From Patagioenas fasciata (lineage: Eukaryota; Chordata; Aves; Columbiformes; Columbidae): a stretch of 64,000 nucleotides of DNA. Below, in pieces: positions 35,538-44,751 of the stretch. Position 1 is the stretch's first letter. Each line of letters starts with the position of its first letter. The DNA lies in NCBI RefSeq assembly GCF_037038585.1, contig NW_027288510.1:687001-751000 (forward strand), written 5' to 3'. Both the position numbers and the translations under genes were made by a program. The notes under the pieces are model-generated. The model ran no database searches, was not told the origin of the DNA, and saw only the letters and a list, made by a program, of their open reading frames with translations.

Positions 35538-36690
35538 CTTGCCCCGCCGGGAGGGCCACAAACCACCTCAAAATCGACCCAAAATAGCGCTTTTTCAACC
35601 CAAAACCCTCCCGGTGATGCTCCCCGAGCTGTGTCCCCAAAGCCCCCGCTGTTGTCACCTCGGGAAAAGCGCGAAAAAAGCGGCCCCGGGGGTCCCCGCG
35701 CTTCGTTTCGCGCTCTGAGGGAAAGCGCAGGAAAACGAGCGGAGACGGAAAGAGCCGAGCGGAGCCGAATGGGCCCGAGCGGAGCCGAATGGGCCCGAGC
35801 GGAGCCGAACGGCGCCCGAGCGGAGCCGAATGGGCCCGAGCGGAGCCGAGCGGAGCCGAATGGGCCCGAGCGGAGCCGAACGGCGCCCGAGCGGAGCCGA
35901 ACGGCGCCCGAGCGGAGCCGAACGGCGCCCGAGTCCCGGCCGGGGCCGAACGCACCCGAAGTCTTCCCGAAGGGGTCCGAGTGGAGCCGAACCCACCCGA
36001 GTGGACCCGAACCCACCCGAAGGGGCCCGAACCCACCCGAAGGGGCCCGAACCCACCCGAAGGAGCCCGAACCCACCCGAGTGGACCCGCACCCACCCGA
36101 AGGGGCCCGAAGTCTCCCCGAAGGGACCCGAACCCACCCGAAAGTGCCCCAAAAGGCGCCAAACTCCCAAATCCCCCCCTTTTTACCCCAAAACCCGTGT
36201 TCCGCTCCCCCCCCGGCCCCTCCACTTCCTCCCCGCCCCCCCCCCCCCCCACTTTCTCCCCCTTTTTCCGCCTCACGATCGTTTCCCGCCGCGGCAGCGG
36301 CTGCGAGCGAGGCCACGCCCCCTTTCTCAGGAGGCGGCCAATGGGAAGCGGCGGGGGGGTGCGTGGCGTGCGCAGAGGCGGCTCCGAGAGGAGCCGAAGA
36401 TACACGAAGGGAGCCGAAGGGACCCGAACGCACCCGAAGGGACCCGAACGCACCCGAAGGGACCCGAGTGGGGCCCGAACGCACCCGAGGGGACCCTAAG
36501 GCACCCGAAGGGACCCGAGTGGGGCCCGAACGCACCCGAACGCACCCGAACGGACCCGAACGCACCCGAAGGGACCCGAACGCACCCGAAGGGACCCGAG
36601 GGGACCCGAACACACCCGAAGGGACCCGAAGGGACCCGAGTGGGGCCCGAACTCACCCGAAGGGACCCGAGGGGACCCGAACGCACTTAG
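35538..36690 (-). promoter_or_regulatory. CpG-rich upstream region with 20-bp VNTR
   Basis: Upstream of the ATG at 35537 lies an extremely CpG-rich block. About 35735-36160 and 36395-36686 are degenerate 20-bp repeats (GAGCGGAGCCGAATGGGCCC, then CCGAACGCACCCGAAGGGA). They are separated by a non-repetitive core at about 36160-36390 with a C-run, an E2F-like TTTCCCGCC (36282-36290), GCCACGCCCCC and a CCAAT box (GGCCAATGGG, 36336-36345). The whole looks like a CpG-island promoter invaded by a VNTR. The gene served is probably the minus-strand one at 35.5 kb, but the CCAAT orientation is plus, so a divergent transcript is possible. Confidence 0.5.
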
Positions 36691-36965
36691 GGGGCTCCAT
36701 GAGTCACTTATGGGTCACTATGGGGCACTCCTGGGTCCCTAAGGGGGAAATTATGGGGGTCTATGGGGAGTTCAGGAGGGACCCAGGAGTACCCCAAGGG
36801 ACCCAGGAGTACCCCAAAGGACCCAGGAGTTCAGGAGGGACCCAGGAGTGCCCCAAAGGACCCAGGAGTTCAGGAGGGACCCAGGAGTGCCCCAAAGGAC
36901 CCAGGAGTGCCCAAATGTGTTGTGTTTTGTTTTTTCTCTCTTGTTTATGTCCTCTTTTACCTGAA
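36691..36965 (+). repeat. Small minisatellite of GGACCCAGGAGT units
   Basis: From about 36778 to 36912 a 39-bp composite unit (AGGAGTTCAGGAGGGACCC plus AGGAGTGCCCCAAAGGACCC) repeats about three times. The period was measured from 36825 to 36864. The length equals that of the main satellite, but the sequence is unrelated. A T-rich stretch follows (36918-36960). No gene is seen. Confidence 0.7.
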
Positions 36966-37378
36966 ATGGGACAATGGGGGCAATGGGGGCAATGGGGGGC
37001 AATGGGAGTCAATGGGGGGCAATGGGAGTCAATGGGTCAATGGGAGTCAATGGGGGGCAATGGGGATCAATGGGTCAACGGGGTCAATGGGGGCAATGGG
37101 AGTCAATGGGGGGCAATGGGGGTCAATGGGGGGTCAATGAAGTCAATGACTAAATGGCTCAATGGGGTCAATGGGGATCAATGGGTCAATGGGTCAATGG
37201 GGTCAAAGGGGATCAATGGGTCAATGGGGTCAATGGGTCAATGGGAGTCAATGGGGTCAATGGGTCAATGGGGTCAATGGGGTCAATGGGGGTCAATGGG
37301 GATCAATGGGGGTCAATGGGGGTCAATGGGTCAATGGGGATCAATGGGGTCAATGGGAGTCAACGGGGTCAATGGGTC
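36966..37378 (+). repeat. 9-bp minisatellite GGTCAATGG
   Basis: Tandem GGTCAATGG/GGGCAATGG/GGATCAATG units over about 410 bp. This is the reverse-complement motif of the intronic array at 33.5-35.3 kb, placed on the other side of the gene's CpG island. Confidence 0.9.
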
Positions 37379-37555
37379 CCAGGGTCACATTCCCGCTGTC
37401 CCTGTCCCCGCTGTCCCCGCTGTCCCAGGGCTCAGTGCTCACTCTTCATTGGTTCCTGGCCTTTTGCATTCATTAATATTCGGTTAATTATTCGTTAAGG
37501 TTTTCTTGCCATAGTTGAGCCCAGCAGGAACCCCCGGGGTCCTAAAACCCTCCCT
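37379..37555. other. Short unique segment
   Basis: Contains four CCGCTGTCC words, then AT-rich ATTAATATTCGGTTAATTA. Nothing further is recognised. Confidence 0.5.
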
Positions 37556-38126
37556 CTCTATGGGTCCCTATGGGTCTCTATGGGTCCCTATGGAGCTCTA
37601 TGGGGCTCCTTGGATCTCTATGGGGTCCTATGGGTCTCTATAGGTCCCTATGGGGTTCCATGGGGCTCTGTGGTTTCCTATGGGCCTCTATGGGGCTCTA
37701 CGGGTCCCTATGGGTCCCTATGGGTCCTTATGGGTCTTAATGGGTCTCTATGGGGCTCCTTGGGTGTCTGTGGGTCCCTATGGGGCTCTTTGGGGCTCTA
37801 TGGGTCCCTATGGGGCTCCTTGATGCTCTATGGGTCTCTATGGAACCCCCAGGGTCCTAAACCCCTCCCTCTCTATGGGTCCCTATGGGTCTCTATGGGT
37901 CCCTATGGGTCTCTATGGGGTTCCATGGGGCTCTGTGGCTCCCTATGGGCCTCTATGGTCTCTATGGGTCCCTATGGGGTCCTATGGAGCTCTATGGGTC
38001 TCTATGGGTCCCTATGGGTCTCTACAGGCTCTACGGTCCCTATGGGTCTCTATGGGGTTCCATGGGGCTCTGTGGCTCCCTATGGGCCTCTATGGTCTCT
38101 ATGGGTCCCTATGGGGTCCTATGGAG
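37556..38126 (+). repeat. Minisatellite of CTATGGGTC / CTATGGGGCT units
   Basis: About 570 bp of 9- to 12-bp units based on TCCCTATGGGTCTCTATGGG. A roughly 200-bp sub-block recurs at about 37.86 and 38.00 kb. Open frames reading Gly-Ser-Leu-Trp repeats are a by-product. Confidence 0.88.
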
Positions 38127-38192
38127 GTGGGTGGTTTTTTCCAACCAAAGTGATTAATGAGTTTTTAGGGTTTATCCCAAATGATGGGAACC
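38127..38192 (-). repeat. Left member of a short inverted repeat (CR1-tail-like)
   Basis: GGTTTATCCCAAATGATGGG and the adjoining AATGAGTTTTTAGG are found in reverse-complement form at about 39239-39285. The TTTTTTCCAACCAAAGTGATT part resembles a CR1 3' tail. Confidence 0.7.
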
Positions 38193-38516
38193 CCCGGCTC
38201 CTTCCTTCCCTCCTTCCCTCCTTCCCTCCTTCCTTCCTTCCCTCCTTCCTTCCTTCCCTCCTTCCTTCCTTCCCTCCTTCCTTCCTTCCTTCCCTCCTTC
38301 CTTCCTTCCTTCCCTCCTTCCTTCCTTCCTTCCCTCCTTCCTTCCTTCCTTCCCTCCTTCCTTCCCTCCTTCCCTCCTTCCTTCCTTCCCTCCTTCCTTC
38401 CTTCCCTCCTTCCTTCCTTCCCTCCTTCCTTCCCTCCTTCCTTCCCTCCTTCCTTCCCTCCTTCCTTCCTTCCTTCCTTCCCTCCTTCCTTCCTTCCCTC
38501 CTTCCTTCCTTCCTTG
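38193..38516 (+). repeat. Polypyrimidine tract (CCTTCCTT/CCCTCCTT)n
   Basis: About 325 bp of pure C/T tetranucleotide-based repeat. Lys/Glu/Gly-rich or Pro/Ser/Phe-rich open frames across it are artefacts. Such tracts can form triplex (H-) DNA. Confidence 0.95.
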
Positions 38517-38864
38517 CCCTCCCATAACCGCACGCGAGCCCCGATGCTGAGGGCCCTTGAGCTCCTCCTCGCCTTTGAAAACAACACGGCCGACCTCATC
38601 TTGTTGATGATGGGGATCTCCTGGAGCAGGCCAGGGATCTTCTGGAGATCCTCGGAACGTGGTGCTTTCTTTTGAGCCCACGACTTCTCTGCCTGGGGCC
38701 TCTTCCCATTGGACGCTCTTGGAGGAGCCACTGAGTTTTTGGAGCTTGCCACCTCTTTTGGATGAAGCTGGAGCAGCTGGGGATGGGCCTGGGATGCTGG
38801 GCAGGAAGAGCCAGGGCCGGTGCTGGACCCTCCCCAGCCCATTTCTCACTGTTCGCTCCTCCAG
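38517..38864 (-). pseudogene. Possible coding remnant, minus strand (low confidence)
   Basis: A minus-strand frame between the pyrimidine tract and about 38842 encodes non-periodic, Lys/Arg/Ser-rich sequence containing KIPGLLQEIPIINKM and LSIGARVRLWEGK. It looks like real protein rather than repeat, but there is no ATG in context, no clear splice site, and it runs into the CCTT tract. I do not recognise the family. Confidence 0.25.
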
Positions 38865-39018
38865 AATCCTCTGAATCTGATGGTGAAGATGACGAAGATG
38901 ATGAAGATGACGAAGATGACGAAGATGACGAAGATGACGAGCGCGGCCCCATGCGGGAAGACATCAAGAAGCTGATGGAAAGCAAGAAGAAGCAGCAGTC
39001 GCTCCAGGAGAGCTTTGG
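38865..39018 (+). CDS. Acidic-repeat exon-like block (unrecognised, possibly broken)
   Basis: A good acceptor (TTCGCTCCTCCAG, ending 38864) is followed in frame by SESDGEDDEDD, several more Asp-Asp-Glu repeats, then RGP and MREDIKKLMESKKKQQSLQ. The change from an acidic tract to a basic helical segment is typical of nuclear, chromatin- or ribosome-associated proteins, but I cannot name it. No splice donor is visible before the sequence turns into a 56-bp minisatellite at about 39019, so the exon appears truncated by repeat. The GAAGATGAC repeats could vary in copy number. Confidence 0.4.
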
Positions 39019-39150
39019 ATACCCCAGACCACCCCTTGTGCTTTGGATGCCCACACCACCCCTTGTGTTTTGGATGCCCCAGACCACCCCTTGTGCTTTG
39101 GATGCCCACACCACCCCTTGTGTTTTGGATACCCCAGACCACCCCTTTGG
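39019..39150 (+). repeat. 56-bp minisatellite (CCACCCCTTGTGCTTTGGATG)
   Basis: Two composite 56-bp units (29 + 27 bp halves built around CCACCCCTTGTG and TTTGGATGCCC) plus a partial third. The array starts inside the acidic exon-like block's frame. Confidence 0.85.
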
Positions 39151-39238
39151 GGAAGACCCTCCGTATGCTGAGGTGTTGCGTCTCCTTCCTCTTCATCCTC
39201 TAAAAGGTGTCTGGTGAAGAGCAGAGCTGGAAGCGGGG

Positions 39239-39355
39239 GTTCCCATCATTTGGGATAAACCCTAAAAACTCATTTTGGTTGGAAAAGACCCTCGAGGTCA
39301 TGGAGGCCAAGCATAACCCACCCCTGGCACTGACCTGTATCCCTGAGGACGTTGT
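39239..39355 (-). mobile_element. CR1 LINE 3'-end fragment with flanking inverted-repeat copy
   Basis: From about 39277 the plus strand reads TTGGTTGGAAAAGACCC followed by CGAGGTCATGGAGGCCAAGC, the reverse complement of an avian CR1 3' end. The preceding GGTTCCCATCATTTGGGATA matches 38.13-38.19 kb in inverted orientation. Only about 80 bp of CR1 remain. Confidence 0.65.
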
Positions 39356-39361
39356 TTTGTG

Positions 39362-39622
39362 ACACCATGGGGACCCCGCTTTGTCCTCAGGGCCCATTGT
39401 GACATCCTGGACACCCCCCATTGTCCCCAGAGCCCATTGTGACATTCCAGGACTTTACTTTGTCCCCAGGGCCCATTTTGGCACCATGGGGGATCCCTTT
39501 GTCACTGGGGCCCATTGTGACATCCAAGGACCCCCGCTTGTCCCCAGGGCCCATTGTGACATGCTGGGGACTCCCATTGTCCCCAGGGCCCATTGTGACA
39601 TCCTGGGGACCCCCTTTGTCCC
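39362..39622 (+). repeat. 39-bp minisatellite, plus orientation (about 7 units)
   Basis: A small island of the main 39-bp satellite, ending CCCCCTTTGTCCC at 39622. The same satellite text precedes the LTR at 20,032. Confidence 0.92.
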
Positions 39623-39639
39623 TGTCGAGGGTTAAGATT
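39623..39639 (-). mobile_element. 17-bp LTR terminal remnant at a satellite/telomere-like junction
   Basis: TGTCGAGGGTTAAGATT is the inverted 3' terminus of the LTR seen at 20032 and 43661. It shares the AATCTT variant with the 43.6-kb copy. It sits behind the same satellite flank (CCCTTTGTCCC) as the 20-kb LTR and is then replaced by CCTAACCCC sequence. Confidence 0.7.
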
Positions 39640-40700
39640 CCTAACCCCAACTCCTAACCCCAACTCCTAACCCAGACCATAACGCTAATCCTAATCCTAA
39701 ACCTAAGCCTAATTCCTAACCGTAAACCCAATCCTAACCCAATCCCTTAACCTTAACCCAATCTCTTAACCCTTATCCCAATCCCTTAACCCTAACCCAA
39801 ACTCCTAACTCTAAGCCTAAGCCCAACCCAGACGCCTAAGCCCAACCCAGACGCCTAAGCCCAACCCAGACGCCTAAGCCCAACCCAGACGCCTAAGCCC
39901 AAGCCGAACCCTAACCCAAACTCCTAACACTAAGCCTAACCCTAACGGAAACTCCTAACCCAAACTCCTAGCCTTAAGACTAACCCTAAATCCTAACTCA
40001 AACTCCTAACCCTAAGTCTAAGCCTAAACCAAACTCCTAAGCTTAAGACTAAGCCTAACCCAAACTCCTAAGCCTAACCCTAACCCAAACTCCAAAACCT
40101 AAGCCTAACCCTAACCCAAACTCCTAACCCTATGCCAACCTTAACCATATTCCTACCCTTTCCCCCTAAACCTGAAGTCTTACTGCTTACACAAACACTA
40201 TTCCCTAACCCCTAACCTTAATCCTTACTCCTAACATTAACCCTAATACTAACCCTTATCACTAACCACATCCCTACCCATAAGCCCTAAACCTAATCCT
40301 AATCAAACCCTAATAATAACAACCCTAACCCTACCCCTAACACCTATCCCTTCATCTAAACTTCTAATATTAGTCCAATCACTTACTGTAATCCTAAAGC
40401 AAGGCTAAATCAAAGACCAACCTCTGCCCCTAACTCCAACTCTAAACCTAATGCTTAGCCCTCTTACTCTAATCAGAAATCTATGCCTAAACCTAAAACC
40501 AAACTCTATCCCTCACCCAAAACCCCTCACCTTAACTCTAACCCTAATCCTAATCAAACCCTGACCCTACCACTAACTCTAACCCAAACGTAACCCTAAC
40601 CCCAGCCCTACTTCCTAAAACCAACCCCTAACCCCAACCACTTCCACTGACACTACTCTCTATCCCTAACACTAATCAAATCCTAACCCTAACAGAAACG
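39640..40700 (+). repeat. Degenerate interstitial telomere-like repeat (C-strand CCTAACCC)
   Basis: About 1.06 kb dominated by CCTAACCC, CCTAAGCC, CCCAAACTCCTAA and related words, i.e. diverged vertebrate telomere sequence with the C-rich strand on top. A 19-bp sub-repeat (CCTAAGCCCAACCCAGACG) is present about four to five times at about 39826-39905. Divergence rises to the right. In a normal chromosome this orientation places the chromosome end to the left. Confidence 0.85.
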
Positions 40701-41078
40701 ATCCCAAAGCTCAAAAGTGGCCCAAAGTGCCAAAGCAATCCCAGCTTTGATTTGCAACGGGCCCAAAGGCTCAAAGCGCGCCCTGGGATGGGGCCGTGTG
40801 GCACGAGGCTGGGGGGCAGGGAGGGCCCCACAGGGACTCAGTGCTGGTTTCTGCCCTGTGCCAGCACTCCCAGCCCCTGCTTGCCCAGAACCTGCCCCTG
40901 AAGCAGCCGCAGCCCCTCTCCCCTCCCTGCGGGTGTCTGCCCCCTGCCCACACCCTGGTGCTGCCTGGCTCGCCCTGCCCGGCCCAGCCCGGCTGCTCTC
41001 CCGGCCCCAGCCCCAGCCCTGGCCCCACTGCTGCCCTGCTGAGCTGCTCGGGGCTGGGTGCTGCCCCTGCTCGCCCAC

Positions 41079-41159
41079 CTGCTCCCTGCGCTCGGCTGGA
41101 GCAGCCTGGGCGTCCCGGGCTGGCAGGGACACCAGGAGGAGGAACAGGGTGAGGACCAT
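41079..41159 (-). CDS. Putative signal-peptide first exon of a secreted protein
   Basis: On the minus strand GCCATGG gives a good start context (ATG at 41159-41157). The 27 codons encode a hydrophobic core LTLFLLLVSLP and a plausible signal-peptidase site after DAQA, followed by AAPAERREQ. GTGGGC after 41079 could be a splice donor, giving an 81-bp exon of whole codons. Without splicing, the frame stays open to about 40689 through Gly/Ala/Gln-rich sequence. No homologue is recognised and no following exon is certain; it borders the telomere-like block. Confidence 0.35.
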
Positions 41160-41219
41160 GGCCCCCACGCTCGCCCCATGATGCTGCTGCTGCCAAGACA
41201 CAGCACAGCACGGCACCGA

Positions 41220-43000
41220 GGGGCTCTGACCTCACAGTCACATTGGAATCACCACATCTGCACACTGCTGCATGGCCTTGTGCTACACCAGCATGGAAGG
41301 AACCGAGGTGGAGAAGGGGGCACCTATTTTGGGAGGCAGCTCTGCCTGTGGGAGTGCACAGGCTCTCACTTCTTGCTTCCCAGAAATCAATCAATCAATC
41401 AATCCCAAAAGCTACATATTAATAGTAAATTTAAATAAAAAAAGCCAACTTCAAGGGTCTTTACTTGTAGCTATATTTGTCAGGCAGCTCTCTGGGAAGA
41501 AACCAGCTTTTCCTGCTAGTTTGACCACAGCTTCAACGCCTTTAAAGCCACCACTTCTGACCTCTGCTGCTCCAACACAGCCTCACAGCCCAGCAAAATC
41601 ATAGTGCAGGCAGAAAGCTTCACCATACAGAGATGGAGACAGTCAGGAATACGTTCCTCTCAAAAGCAGACACTGCAAGCCACTCTTCCTCTTGCTTACC
41701 AAATTCAGACAGCGTTAGAAAACAACAACAACAAGGAAGCGAGATTCTTCTTTTATGCACCCCATTGTATGGACCATTCAACATCAAGTCCAACCGAAGT
41801 CTGAACCTCCGAATGAGAAATGCCATCTTCAAATTTCTAGGAAAATGAAGGGCTTTGAAGTGGCAAGACCATAAAATGTTCATTAAAGCACTGCCATGCA
41901 AGTCCGCACCCCTGATCACAGACCACCTGCCCTGGTACCAAAGGCAGTGATGTTCTCAGCTGACATCTGGAAAGCAGCACAAAGTCTCATGTTCTCCAGT
42001 GCCAAACATGTAGTTTGGAACTGAAACAGGGCAGTAAACCATCTCCAGTCAGTCCGTTTTCATTCGAGGACATCAGGACAAGTTCAGTTCACGTTCACCA
42101 GGAATCACAGCAGGTCCCACCCGTCCCTGCAGACCCCAACACCGCTCCTGTGCAGGGTCCCCAGGAGCAGTAAGCACAGAACAAGAAACCTCCCTTCCAA
42201 AGAAGGCCCACAGCTGCTCTTCCAACGAGCTGCATAAGCAGCAGCTGAGAACAACCTCTGCTGTAGCTGCACCAGGCTCTGCTGTCTGCAGAAGGAGAGC
42301 AGCTCCTAAATGATCCCCAGCCCTACAGACACAGCCCAGGGCAGTGATGAGGAACCACCAGAGTGCAGGGACACCTGGCCATTCAGTTGAAGCTGCTGGG
42401 GAGAAGGACAGAGGACTAGCAAGAGACAAATCAGACAAGAGAGAAGACAGAGGAGCTGAGAGAGAAACAAACACACAGGGAAAAGGACGGAGAGATGAAG
42501 GCAAAAAGGGACAATGAGCTGGGATGAGACAGGGAGGAAGAACCAGCAGGGCTGATGAGCAGGACAGAGGGATGGGGAGGGGGGAGGAGGAGAAGCAGGA
42601 AGGGGCTGTGAGCACCTTGGTGCCACCCTCGCCACCCTTGGCCACCGCCACCGCCACCCCAGTGACCACCACGGCTCCACCAATGAACTGGAATGATGGC
42701 ACGGGGCGTGCGTGTGTCTCTGGGGTCCCTGTGGCCAGCTGTGTGTCCCACGGGTGTGTGTCTGTGCTGGGGCACGTATCCCATGGCTGGCATGGCCAGG
42801 ACAAGCACGTCTGCAGGATGGAGCTGCCCCAGCCTCCCTGCTCCTGTGCTGGCTCTGACTCGTGCCCATGACCCAGCCCGTCTGCACATCCCAGCAGTCT
42901 CTGTGACCCAGGCCATCCATGTCCCAGCCTATCTCTATGTCCCAGCCCACCCCCGTGTCCCAGTCCATCTCCACGTCTCAGCAGCCTCTGCGCCCCCACC
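41220..43000. other. Unique sequence, no supported gene
   Basis: A (TCAA)n microsatellite lies at 41384-41403. From about 42400 to 42600 the plus strand is purine-rich (GGGAGGAGGAGAAGC), and about 42880-42990 is a degenerate 24-bp repeat around CATGTCCCAGCC. Open frames are present on both strands at 42.07-43.0 kb but lack recognisable domains or splice structure. Confidence 0.45.
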
Positions 43001-43661
43001 TGTCCTGGTTTTGGTAAAAAACAAGTTTCTCTTTTAGTGAATTTTGCCTGTCAGCCAAAGCCTTCATGTCAGCTGCATTTTCCTGGAGAACCAGACACAT
43101 GTTTTGGCAAACCCAGCAATGGAATGGAAACTTATTGACAAGCACAGATGGACATCTCGCGAGAGGGGCAACGAGAAACCGGTGACCAACTGTGTATAAC
43201 ATTCCGTTCACGTGAATACTTCATATAAAAGCGGGAGATCACGAGGATCTCGTCCCTTTTTCCCTTCCCTTTTGCCTTTTTCCTTCCCTTCTGCTCATGG
43301 CTGACATTAGGAGAGGACCTTGCTGGTCGTCCCTGCGAACGGAGGCCAGTGAGAGACTGAATCCAGCTCCGGTTGGCTGCAGAGTCTGATCCAGGACTTT
43401 GGGTGCTGGCTCTGCAGTTGCTCAGACTTACAAGATGGGTTTTGTATATTTGTATCATTTTCTCTGTTCTTATCAGTAGCATCAGTAAAACATCTTGAAC
43501 TTTTCCAACTCTCTCCCCTCTGTGCTTCTTCCCCTCCCGATCGCCTGTGCTGAGTGGGAAGGGGGGAGAGGGAGGGGCAAAAGGGGAAAGTGGGGGGGAG
43601 AGGAGGTTGACAACACATCTGCCAGGGTTTGATTGTCACCCCGCAATCTTAACCCTCGACA
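43001..43661 (+). mobile_element. Apparent solo LTR (661 bp), same family as at 20 kb
   Basis: Starts TGTCCTGG at 43001 and ends CCCTCGACA at 43661. It has the same length and layout as the 20-kb LTR but the opposite orientation. TATA box TATAAAA is at 43224-43230, with AGTAAA polyadenylation signal at 43484-43489. No retroviral coding sequence adjoins either side. No target-site duplication is apparent (flanks CCCCCACC and GGGACGGA). It differs from the other copy by scattered substitutions and small indels. Confidence 0.88.
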
Positions 43662-44650
43662 GGGACGGACATGGGGACAGAGGGACAGAGGGACAGAGGG
43701 ACGGACAGAGGAAGGGACAGAGGGACGGACACGGGGACAGAGGGACGGACAGATGGATGGACAGACTGACCGTTACATGGGGACACCGGGGACAGGCACA
43801 TGGGGACACTGGGGACAGGCACATGGGGACACTGGGGACAGGGACATGGGGACACCAGGGACAGGGACATGGGAACACCAGGGACTCTATGGGACACCCA
43901 GGGACAGTGGGGATAGTGGGGACACCAGGGACAGTGGGGACACCGGGGACAGCAGGGACACCCAGGGACACTGGGGACACCGGGGACAGCAGGGACACCC
44001 AGGGACAGTGGGGACACCCAGGGCCACCAGGGATACTGGGGACACCAGGGACACTGGGGACAGTGGGGACAACAGGGAGAGCAGGGACACCCAGGGACAC
44101 TGGGGAGAGCAGGGACAGTGGGGACAGGAGGGACACCCAGGGATGCTGGGGACAGTGGGGACAGCAGGGACAGCAGGGAGAGTGGGGACACTGGGGAGAG
44201 CAGGGACACCCAGGGACAGTGGGGACACCCAGGGACAGTGGGGAGAGCAGGGACAGCGGGGACAGTGGGGACACCCAGAGATACCCAGGGACACTGGGTA
44301 CAGTGGGGACACCCAGGGACAGTGGGGACACCCAGGGACACTGGGGACAGTGGGGACACCCAGGGACAGCAGGGAGAGCAGGGACAGCAGTGACACCCAG
44401 TGACAACAAAGGGACACCACAGGGATACGCAGGAGAGAACACAGGGACACCAGAGGACAGCGGGGGACACCACGGGGCCACTTGGGGACACCGGCAGACA
44501 CTGGGGGAACACCACAGGGACACCATGGGACACCACAGGGACACCTGGGGACACCAGGGTCACCTGGGGACACCACAGGACACACAGGGACTCCCAGGGA
44601 CACCATGGGACACCCAGGGACAATGCGGGGACACCTGGGGGACACCTGGG
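43662..44650 (+). repeat. GGGACA-type minisatellite (9/18-bp units)
   Basis: About 1 kb of units such as GGGACAGAGGGACGGAC, GGGACACTGGGGACAG and GGGACACCCAGGGACAGTG, starting directly at the LTR edge. Asp/Gly/Thr-rich and Cys/Pro/Val-rich open frames over it are repeat artefacts. Confidence 0.9.
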
Positions 44651-44659
44651 GCCACTCAC

Positions 44660-44704
44660 TGGGGTCCAGGCGCAGGGACTGCTGGGCCGGGTACCACTGG
44701 GGAT
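44660..44704 (-). CDS. Possible 45-bp microexon (low confidence)
   Basis: On the minus strand CTGTCCTGCAG (acceptor) precedes 45 bp encoding PQWYPAQQSLRLDP, followed by GTGAGT (donor). The short island is non-repetitive and squeezed between two minisatellites, as expected for an exon whose introns have been replaced by repeats. The family is not recognised and partner exons are not found. Confidence 0.3.
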
Positions 44705-44751
44705 CTGCAGGACAGAGGGGACAGTGGAGGTGGCACCGCGGGGACACGGAT

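Noticed and set aside
38193-38516. Lys/Glu/Gly-rich protein frame on the minus strand
   Set aside because: Pure CCTT/CCCTCCTT microsatellite translation.
42590-42710. Minus-strand hydrophobic frame (GGAVVVTGVAVAVAKGG) resembling an interferon-inducible membrane protein
   Set aside because: The similarity is only compositional; family motifs are missing and no splice sites fit well.
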